This document shows positions 55,340 to 64,000 of a DNA stretch of 64,000 nucleotides, one piece after another. Under the pieces are notes generated by a model, which saw nothing but the letters and a program-made list of their open reading frames with translations, did not search any database and was not told where the DNA came from. The first letter of the stretch is position 1. Every line of letters starts with the position of its first letter. This DNA is from Saccharina japonica (Eukaryota > Sar > Phaeophyceae > Laminariales > Laminariaceae): assembly GCA_008828725.1 (NCBI GenBank), contig MEHQ01002098.1, forward strand, positions 1 to 64,000. Reading direction: 5' to 3'. The translations under genes and the position numbers were made by a program.

Positions 55340-55770
55340 TCCTGCTTTGTTATATGTATGAAAGAGAAAGCACAGCACAGCTGGGTCGTCAAGTTGCGAA
55401 GTACGAAAAACATGAAATCAACAAAACCGAAAAAGAAAAAAGACGTACCAGATACACTTTGTACGTACGTACATACGAGTATACTCGTACGTACTCGTAC
55501 TCGAAAACAAATCCCATCAGGCCAATTACGTCGCAAAAAACAAAATCGACGTCTCTCGCGTTCTGTCAGCATTGATGCTCGCCGTCCTTCCGCGATCGCG
55601 TCGCCATCGATTCGGTCCGGGTCGAGCTCTACTGGCTCTCTCCAAAGGTGAGCCCCGTAGCCCGCCTCGCATGAAGCACGGTACTCACCGTGGCCCTCGT
55701 TCGCCCGCTCCATCATGAGGTGTTCAAATCGCCTGGTTCTCTCTCTGAAAACAACATTTCCGCCATTTGC
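55340..55770. repeat. dispersed repeat, module A copy 4 (3' part)
   Basis: It carries the gaaagagaaagcacagcaca, aaagttg-tcgtttttcgcgttctgtcag and tcggtccgggtcgagctcta blocks seen in the other A copies. It continues into the unoccupied MITE site (ccatcatgaggtgttcaaat). Confidence 0.75.
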
Positions 55771-56329
55771 CCATTTATTTTGTTGTTTTTTTCGTCGCCG
55801 GTTGTAACCAGACGCCCACACGGCTCGCAGCGGCAAAGGGGGCCCCGCGATACACTCGGGTGACAGAAACCGTAGGGTTAAAAACCGATTATAGTATCAC
55901 GTGTACGTAGCGGGTATAGCGGCCTGCGGAAGTCGATACGTGGTGATGAGCGACACCCTGCTGGCGAGTGGACCACAGCAGTCCAGGACACGAACGTTCA
56001 TACATAGACAAAAAAAATGCCACGACCGGCCCTTGGTTCCTCTGGTTCCGCTCGCTTTGCGCCGTTGATTACTACCATGCGCGAAGTTGATTCATTCCGT
56101 GGCGAGACGCCCCGTGCTGGGGATAAACCCCACGACCTACGTTTCACTTGAGCTTAATGCCCGCGGTCTTCAGGACCATTCCTGGGTCCGGCGCGACTCG
56201 TATACATTTCATGAAATGAAACAACACGCCCTTGTAGCGAACCATGCCCATGTGTGCTCGAAAAATGACTCGATATTTTGTGTGGCGGAAAAAAAATTAC
56301 ATAGGCCGAGAAGGGTGAACTGTTAGTGT

Positions 56330-57130
56330 CATGTCACAGTGTTTTGGTGGCTCGCTTTGGCGAAAAATTGGTTGGCGGGAGTCGTGTGTTGGTTGGTGCG
56401 AAGTCACAGTGTTTTGGTGGCTCGCTTTGGCGAGAAATTGGTTTGCGGGAGTCGCGTGTTGGTGGGAGCGAAGTCACAGTGTTTTGGTGGCTTGCTTTGG
56501 CGAAAAATTAGTTTGCGGGAGTCGTGTGTTGGTGGGAGCGAAATCACAGTGTTTTGTTGGCTCGCTTTGGCGAGAAATTGGTTTGCGGGAGTCGTGTGTT
56601 GGTGGGAGCGAAATCACAGTGTTTTGGTGGATCGCTTTGGCGAGAAATTGGTTTGCGGGAGTCGTGTGTTGGTGGGAGCGAAATCACAGTGTTTTGGTGG
56701 CTCGCTTTGGCGAGAAATTGGTTTGCGGGAGTCGTGTGTTGGTGGGAGCGAAGTCACAGTGTTTTGGTGGCTCGCTTTGGCGAGAAATTGGTTTGCGGGA
56801 GTCGTGCGTTGGTGGGAGTGAAATCACAGTGTTTTGGTGGCTCGCTTTGGCGAGAAATTGGCCACACGACAAATTCACAGTTTCCAGTATTTCCGGAGTG
56901 GAATACTGCCTTACGTGCGTACAAACACGTACAGTACAGCATAGACAGATAGTCCGTGGTCATAGGGCAGGCTCCACATAGATAGGCCGGGAAGGGTGAA
57001 CTGTTAGGGTCATGTCACAGTGTTTTGGTGGCTCGCTATGGCGAGAAATCGGTTTGCGGGAGTCGTGTGTTGGCGGGAGCGAAGTCACAGTCTTTTGTTG
57101 GCTCGCTTTGGCGACAAAATGGTTTGCGTG
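56330..57130. repeat. 70-bp satellite, eight tandem units plus two outlying ones
   Basis: Units with period 70 run from tcacagtgttttggtggctc through cgagaaattggtttgcggga to gtgttggtgggagcgaa, at about 56330-56862. Two more lie at 57014-57130 after a 150-bp spacer. Because 70 is not a multiple of three, a frame passes through all three readings and stays open; it is not a gene. Confidence 0.92.
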
Positions 57131-57279
57131 ACAAAGTACAGTAGGTTAGTAAGTATCCAATGCAGCAGCAGTAGTAAGCAGTGCATTCATTACGTATACA
57201 ACGTACCCTCGTTTTTCACACTAGACCAGTGACTGGCTTCGCTCGAAGGCACTTCACGATCGTCGCGCCTGGTGGGGTG

Positions 57280-58190
57280 TTTTCGACTCAGCACCAGGAG
57301 GTGGAAGGCCGGAAGGTTTCAAGACGGCGAATAACACGCAGCCCAAGACCAGCAGAAGTCTAGCACGAGCAACCACACGAAGGATCATAGCAGTCACCCA
57401 CAGCAGTCGCAAGAGAGGAGCAGCGACAGCAGCGAGGCGGCAGCTGCAGTAGAAGAAGAAGGCAGCTGCTGTAGAATCACACACTCGCCGCCGCCGGATA
57501 CACACACGTCAGACCACGGACAGGGTCAAATCGAAGGTCACAAAGAAGGGAGTAGTTACACGCAACAGAGCACCCACCAGACAGAGGGGTGCCCAACTTG
57601 GGACAGAGGTAGTGGGTGTGCGATGTGTGCGGTGCCAGTGGATGTATGTGCCGAGGTCGAGAGGATGAATATTGTGGAACAGAGCTGTTTGAATTTTGGG
57701 GTTTATCTTTTAGTAGGCGGCGTTTTTTAGAAGGGAATTTCTTTCCGTAGCCCAGGGCACAACGAAGTCAAATGTTTGTCGGTAAAGCATGACCCGAAGC
57801 CCGAAGACCAGGAGGTCTAGAACGAGGAAACATGGGAAAATTCACAGCACACACCCACAGCAGTCGTAAGACAGGAGGAGCGACAGCAACGAGGCGACAG
57901 GATGATTGCGTGTCCCACGGGGGGTAGAAGTAGTGGGTGAGTCGTGTGCGCGGTTTGAGCGGGAGTGTGTGCTGAGCTGCTTGGTATCGCCTGCTGTATC
58001 GCTGTTTGAAATTTGGGGTTTATCTTCTAGTAGGCGGCGTTTTTCAGAAGGGAATTTATTTCAGTAGCCCAGGGCACAAATAAGTCAAATACTTGTCGGT
58101 AAATCATGGCCCGAAGACCAGGAGGTCAAGCACGAGGAAACATACGAAGGTTCACAGCACACACCCACAGTAGCAGCAAGTCCTACGTGA
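57280..58190. repeat. degenerate direct repeats, about 310-bp unit
   Basis: The segment ggggtttatcttttagtagg...agcccagggcaca occurs at 57697 and 58011 (offset 314). A related caccaggaggt...agcacgag...ccacagcagtcg block occurs at 57290-57440, 57810-57900 and 58110-58170. Confidence 0.75.
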
Positions 58191-58495
58191 TGAGTGCTGC
58201 AGCAGCAGAGACAGGAAGACGACGAGTACAGCTCGCAACAGCAGCCGAATGCATGATGTGTTGCAGAGTGTGCAGCAGCAGAGACAGGAAGACGACGAGT
58301 ACAGCTCGCAACAGCAGCCGAATGAATGATGTGTTGGAGAGTGTGCAGCAGCAGCAGAGACAGGAAGACGACGAGTACAGCTCGCAACAGCAGCCGAATG
58401 AATGGTGTGTTTGAGAGTGTGCAGCAGCAGCGACAGGAAGACGACGAGTACAGCTCGCAATAACAGCCTAATTACGGATGTGTTGAAGAGTGTGC
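58190..58495. repeat. tandem repeat of about 73 bp, CAG-rich
   Basis: Four units contain gcagcagagacaggaagacg, acgagtacagctcgcaac and agcagccgaatgaatgatg, with length change in the CAG run. Confidence 0.85.
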
Positions 58496-59120
58496 AGCGA
58501 AATCCAGTACCAGACTTTGGGCGCAAATAGCAGTGTGGTGCTAGGTTGGCACTGCAGATGAACAGAGCTTGGGTGCAATAGCAGTGTCGGGGGGGGGCGA
58601 CGTGCCCCCCCCCGAGCCCCCCCCCCGGGCCCCCCGACAGTGTGCGTTCGAATCCAGTACCAGACCTTGGACGCAAAAGCTGGTGTAGTGCTAGGTTGCA
58701 CGGCAGCCGAACAGAGCTTGGATGCAATAGCAGTGTAGGGGCGGGGCGACGCGCCCCCCCCCGAACCCCCCCGGGGCCCCCGACAGTGTGCGTTCGAAAT
58801 CCAGTACCAGACCTTGGACGCAAATAGCAGTGTGGTCCTAGGTTGGCACGGCAGCCTAACAGAACTTGGATGCAATAGCAGTGTCGGGGGGGGGCGACGC
58901 GCCCCCCCCAGAACCCCCCCCCCCCGGGCAGGCGACAGTGTGCGTTCGAAATCCAGTACCAGAGCTTGGACGCAAATAGCAGTGTAGTCCTAGGTTGGCA
59001 CGGCAGCCGAACAGAGCTTGGATGCAATACCAGTGTCGGGGGGGGGCGACGCGCCCCCCCCAGACCCCCCCCCCCCGGGCAGGCGACCAGTGTGCCTTCG
59101 AAATATACGTACTGAATTTT
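58495..59120. repeat. tandem repeat of about 150 bp with long G and C runs
   Basis: Four units share atccagtaccagaccttgg, cgcaaatagcagtgt and aacagagcttggatgcaat. Each ends in a G-run, gcgacgcg and then a C-run of 7-13 bases. The paired runs could form hairpins or G-quadruplexes and are hard to sequence. Confidence 0.88.
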
Positions 59121-60309
59121 TATAATATGTGTTCCGATAAATAAGCACCGCTTAAAGTTTCTTTTACATTTATAAACGACCCTTATAGTTATGACACACT
59201 GGATTGATGCAGCAAGCAAGAACGCAGACAAAGACCCGTCATGCTTCCCTCGTGTCTCGGTGGACACACCACGCCTAGCCACGAAAAAACGACCGCGCTC
59301 CTTCTGACCCCCCCTCTACTGGCCAGCGCCCTCCCATATCCGCGATGGCGCCGGGCTCACCCGCGCTGCTGTGCTGTCTGGGCACACATGTTACAAAGTT
59401 AAGCTTGGCCCGCATCATTCATAATGTGGAGGATAGCCTGTCGCCCGTAGGTACGTCACAGGCTCCTTGGGCATGTGTCATGTTCCTACCAAGACCTTCT
59501 ATATCGATTATCATCCAGTGCGCAGCAGTCCTCTGCTCCCTAAGCACACATCCTCCACCACACTACGACACGACAAAGCTTGTACTGAATTCATACGCAT
59601 AGACTACCACCTGGGTGAGCATCGACCGTTGCCTGGCCGTCGTACATCTGGTCTCCTGGACGCCATAGCGCGTCCTTCCAGCTCACGAGAAAGCTGAGGC
59701 AAAGCACGAGTGATCTTCCGTGTGTACACGCTACCGTGGGTTTCCACCCCCGGAGGCATGTACCACACCGGGGACCGCTCGTTATTATCCCCATTTTCAT
59801 GTCCATTACACCTCAACCGGACCCCCGATGGGATCCACCGTCGTGCCCAGATAACCGCCGCAACATCCTCCTCATCTGGGTGGCCAGGGACAGGACAGCC
59901 ACGCGATCCTCTAGGCGGCGGACCTAAGGTTGTCTACATCAACCAAGACTGCGGAAGGAAAACCTGGCCAAATTTCTCTGTTAAGGAAAAGCCTTCCCCG
60001 GTACGCACAGGATTTCACATGCGTCGCAACACTGGCGTAACACGGGAGATACTTATTTCTAAGACTCCCGCCACGCCCTATGCCAACCAAGGCTGAGAAG
60101 GGAAAACCCGATCAAGTTTTCCCGTCAAGGAAAAACCCTTCGTAGCACGCATCAGATAACACATGCGTCGCAAAACAAACGCAACAAGAGCCACACTTTT
60201 TGTTGGACCCCTTGCACGCGCTATGCCAACCGAGACTAAGAGGGAAAAACCCGGCCACATTTTTCCGTCAAGGATAAAAACCTTTCTTAGTACGCACAAA
60301 ATTTCGCAT
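59121..60309. repeat. 1.19-kb duplication, left copy (module B and minisatellite)
   Basis: It matches 60819-62007 at constant offset 1698. It contains module B (59121-59460) and, from about 59935, loosely conserved units of about 140 bp with gccaacc-ag-ctgagaaggg and cacatgcgtcgcaa. It is cut at an undetermined base at 60310. Confidence 0.92.
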
Positions 60310-60310
60310 N

Positions 60311-60818
60311 GTGAGTATGTGTCGTAGTACAACAACAACGAACGGTGGTATATATGAAAGAGAAATCACAGCACAGCACGGTCGTCAAGTTGTGAAGTAC
60401 GAAAAACAAAAAAGCAATAAAACTGAGAAACACGTGCACATTTGTACGTACGTACATATAGTACGACTACTCGTACTCGTACTCGAACAAAACGGCAGGA
60501 GCGAAAAACAAAAAACAAAAAAAACGGTCGGATAAAATTGAAACACGAAAATAATTTGATTTAAAACAAAAAAATCCCGTCGGGCCGATTGCGCCGCATA
60601 AAACAAAAAAAGTTGAGTCGTCTTTCGCGTTCTGTCAGCCTCGATGCTCCCCGCCCCTCCTCGATCATGTCGCCGTCGATTCGGTCCGGGTCGAGCTCTA
60701 CTGACTCTCTGCCCCAGTGAGCCCCGTGGCCCGCATGGCATGAAGCCCGGTGCTCACCGTGGCCCTCGTTCGCCCGCTCCATCATGAAGTGTTCAAATCG
60801 CCTGGTTGTCTCTCTGAA
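60311..60818. repeat. dispersed repeat, module A copy 5 (3' part)
   Basis: It has the same blocks as copy 4 and an unoccupied MITE site at 60780-60790. It separates the two copies of the 1.19-kb duplication and runs into module B as in copies 1 and 2. Confidence 0.75.
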
Positions 60819-62150
60819 TATAATATGTGTTCCGATAAATAAGCACCGCTTAAAGTTTCTTTTACATTTATAAACGACCCTTATAGTTATGACACACTGG
60901 ATTGATGCAGCAAGCAAGAACGCAGACAAAGACCCGTCATGCTTCCCTCGTGTCTCGGTGGACACACCACGCCTAGCCACGAAAATAACGACCGCGCTCC
61001 TTCTGACCCCCCCTCTACTGGCCAGCGCCCTCCCATATCCGCGATGGCGCCGGGCTCACCCGCGCTGCTGTGCTGTCTGGGCACACATGTTACAAAGTTA
61101 AGCTTGGCCCGCATCATTCATAATGTGGAGGATAGCCTGTCGCCCGTAGGTACGTCACAGGCTCCTTGGGCATGTGTCATGTTCCTACCAAGACCTTCTA
61201 TATCGATTATCATCCAGTGCGCAGCAGTCCTCTGCTCCCTAAGCACACATCCTCCACCACACTACGACACGACAAAGCTTGTACTGAATTCATACGCATA
61301 GACTACCACCTGGGTGAGCATCGACCGTTGCCTGGCCGTCGTAGATCTGGTCTCCCGGACGCCATAGCGGGCTATTCCAGCTCACTAGAAAACTGAGGCA
61401 AACAAGAATGGGAACCCGCGTTGCATAAGCCACCGCGGGTTTCCATACCCGGAGGCTTGTACCCCCCGGGGACCGCTCGTTATTATCCCCATTTTCATGT
61501 CCATTACACCTCAACCGGACCCCCGATGGGATCCACCGTCGTGCCCAGATAACCGCCGCAACATCCTCCTCATCTGGGTGGCCAGGGACAGGACAGCCAC
61601 GCGATCCTCTAGGCGGCGGACCTAAGGTTGTCTACATCAACCAAGACTGCGGAAGGAAAACCTGGCCAAATTTCTCTGTTAAGGAAAAGCCTTCCCCGGT
61701 ACGCACAGGATTTCACATGCGTCGCAACACTGGCGTAACACGGGAGATACTTATTTCTAAGACTCCCGCCACGCCCTATGCCAACCAAGGCTGAGAAGGG
61801 AAAACCCGATCAAGTTTTCCCGTCAAGGAAAAACCCTTCGTAGCACGCATCAGATAACACATGCGTCGCAAAACAAACGCAACAAGAGCCACACTTTTTG
61901 TTGGACCCCTTGCACGCGCTATGCCAACCGAGACTAAGAGGGAAAAACCCGGCCACATTTTTCCGTCAAGGATAAAAACCTTTCTTAGTACGCACAAAAT
62001 TTCGCATGCGTCGCAAACACCAACGTAAGGGGAGGAATGCTCTTCCCCAGGGAACAACATTCCTCGACCCCCTTGACGCGCTATGCCAACCAAGACTAAG
62101 AGGGAAAAACCCGGCCAGTCTACCCGTTTAGGAAAAAGCCCTCTCAGCAC
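60819..62150. repeat. 1.19-kb duplication, right copy, with one more minisatellite unit
   Basis: It is near-identical to 59121-60309 except for a divergent patch at 61342-61468. It extends beyond the left copy by a further unit containing gccaaccaagactaagaggg. Confidence 0.9.
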
Positions 62151-62541
62151 GCCGAGTGCGCCACGACAACCCCTCCACCCCACATCCGCCCCGCCTTCAT
62201 CTCGTTCTTCAACATGTTCCACCCCTGATGGACGCCCTCTTGATTTCCCCCATGTGTCGGTCGCGATTCTTCGTGGGAATGTCCAGGTGTTCCATGCCTA
62301 AAACGTCAAGAGCGCTGCGCGGGCTACGGCCGAAAAGGGGCCGGGCATGGGACGGTGTCATGGCAGATGGCAGTGGGCGTTAAAACCCTCTGTCTCGTGA
62401 TCAACGGATATACATCCACGACGGCATAGTATCAGTATATCGAAATTTCCCATGGGACATCGTCGTATCTTTCTCCCCAGCTGGTTGGCTACAGAGGGGC
62501 CAGCCACGCGATACCCAAGACGGTGTCCGATGCCAACGGCG

Positions 62542-63051
62542 AAACTAACAGCAAGGCAGACATCATCAACAGATATATATCCACGACCTCATAGCAATAG
62601 TATAAATTTGTATATCGAAACTGCCCCCGATATATCGTCGTATCATTCTCCCCAGCTGGTTGGCTAGACAGGGCCTAGCCAAGCGATAATCAAGACGGCG
62701 TCCGGTGCCAACCACGAAACGAACTGTCAGGCAAACATCATGAACATAATACTGTCAAATCAACATTGGGCCGACCGCCACACAGTACGGAGGCAAAAAC
62801 TAACAGCAAGGCAGACATCATCAACAGATATATATCCACGACCTCATAGCAATAGTATAAATTTGTATATCGAAACTGCCCCCGATATATCGTCGTATCA
62901 TTCTCCCCAGCTGGTTGGCTAGACAGGGCCTAGCCAAGCGATAATCAAGACGGCGTCCGGTGCCAACCACGAAACGAACTGTCAGGCAAACATCATGAAC
63001 ATAATACTGTCAAATCAACATTGGGCCGACCGCCACACAGTACGGAGGCAA
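62542..63051. repeat. 255-bp tandem duplication
   Basis: Two adjacent copies, essentially identical, run from aactaacagcaaggcagaca to cacagtacggaggcaa. Related but diverged sequence lies just upstream (62400-62540) and downstream (63100-63180: ccccagc-ggttggc-agg). Confidence 0.9.
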
Positions 63052-63384
63052 CAAGCATGCCTGGCTTCGAGCACACATGCGTACCTAACATATATTCATA
63101 CGATGGCACGGTACACCATCCTCCCCAGCCCCGTTGGCCAGGAAGGGGTCAGCCACACGACACCCAAGGCGGTGTTAGCTGCCAACGACATCATGTGTAC
63201 GATCCTAATCAACACGCGGCAGACGGATGAGCAGACGGGGCACGAGCAACCGGTATCCGTGCACGCGATGACCAAACACATACTTTTAAACCGTGTATAC
63301 TTGTCTGTCTATAACCCGCGACAATATTACTATACGCGCGGTCGAGCATACCGGTATACCAGGTATACATTGATCGGATGTGGT

Positions 63385-63850
63385 GACATTTCAGCAGGTA
63401 CAGCGTGCATCCCCAATCTGTCCGTATCGTTTACATCGTATGAACACGCATGGCAAGCATGCGACGAGGAGCAGCGATAATAATTTATACGACGAACGTC
63501 TACTGTGGGGAGTGTAACTCGTCCAGCGTTCATCACAATATGTCCATATCGTCTACGCCGTATGCACATGCATGACACGCATGCGACGAGGAGCGGCGAT
63601 AACAATTTATACGACGAGCATGTGCTGTGAGGAGCGTAGTACCTAATCCAGCGTGCATCCACATATGTCCATATCGTCTACGTCGTATGCACATGCATGA
63701 TAAGCATGTAACGAGGAGCGAAGAGCTCATGCGACGAGTATATACGGTGATGAGCAAACCTAGTCTACCATGCATCCATTTATGTCTGTATCGTCGTGGT
63801 AATAATTTACACGGCGAGCATGTGCTGTGAGGAGCGTAATTATTTTCCTT
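63385..63850. repeat. degenerate tandem repeat of about 122 bp
   Basis: Four units start near 63420, 63542, 63667 and 63785 with gtccatatcgtctacg-cgtatgcaca. They carry gcatgcgacgaggagc and aatttatacgacgagcatg. It continues toward the window end in weaker form. Confidence 0.8.
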
Positions 63851-64000
63851 GCAATATATATATATCAGATGTGGCGCATGCATGGTAGAGTTCACAAAAA
63901 ACCCCACTACATGTGCACGCCTGTGAGCGATCGTCAAGCACGCACACGAGTATAGTGTATGCACGTATACGAGCGTAACCGCTGTGGTGGCGACGAGCAC

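Noticed and set aside
56331-56981. 216-codon frame with Trp-rich repeats
   Set aside because: A 70-bp satellite with a period that is not a multiple of three. There is no start context or domain.

Overview
This is a nuclear window from a eukaryote. The key signs are GT-AG introns of 0.3 to 10 kb, abundant transposon-like and satellite DNA, and a receptor-type gene whose leucine-rich repeats (LRRs) each occupy one exon. Together these fit a stramenopile, most likely a brown alga. That assignment is an inference from architecture; no marker gene is present. No rRNA gene, CRISPR array or bacterial-style operon was seen.

One large gene dominates. It lies on the minus strand from an ATG at 48541 to a proposed stop at 8950 (about 39.6 kb, 21 predicted exons, about 1124 codons). 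I built it by reading splice sites and checking that the intron phase agrees at every junction. Exons 1-2 encode a helical bundle resembling the N-terminal domain and brace of MLKL/HeLo-type proteins. Exons 3-9 encode a complete tyrosine-kinase-like (TKL) protein kinase with glycine loop, VAVK, HRD, DFG and APE motifs. Exon 9 runs from the end of the kinase into a Gln-rich linker and one transmembrane segment. Exon 10 is an LRR N-terminal cap. Exons 11-21 carry eleven plant-type LRRs, one per exon, nearly all 72 nt and phase 1. The predicted order is therefore helical bundle, kinase, membrane, LRR. This is the reverse of a plant or animal receptor kinase and implies N-inside, C-outside topology. 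It is the main candidate for an undescribed system: a membrane-anchored MLKL-like kinase with an exon-modular LRR recognition domain. The weakest link is the exon 9 to exon 10 splice, whose donor is poor.

Layout. 1-5180: large direct duplications of a non-coding repeat, one copy carrying an 881-bp TIR element. 5181-8949: no gene seen. 8950-20316: the LRR, transmembrane and last kinase exons. 20317-28985: further kinase exons in long introns. 28986-36749: intron 3, with a perfect (TATG)746 tract, a dispersed two-module repeat (A and B) and a clean MITE with its target duplication. 36750-38261: exons 3 and 2. 38262-48190: intron 1, with two minisatellites, an 881-bp foldback element and an interstitial telomere-like tract. 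48191-48541: exon 1. 48542-64000: upstream DNA with no recognisable gene, made of palindromic TACTCCGAGTA-type repeats, more A and B copies, a GC-rich block, a 70-bp satellite, CAG-rich and G/C-run tandem repeats, a 1.19-kb duplication and a 255-bp tandem duplication.

Limits: no homology search, splice model or coding statistic could be run. Exon boundaries are hand-called, and family names rest on motif recognition.
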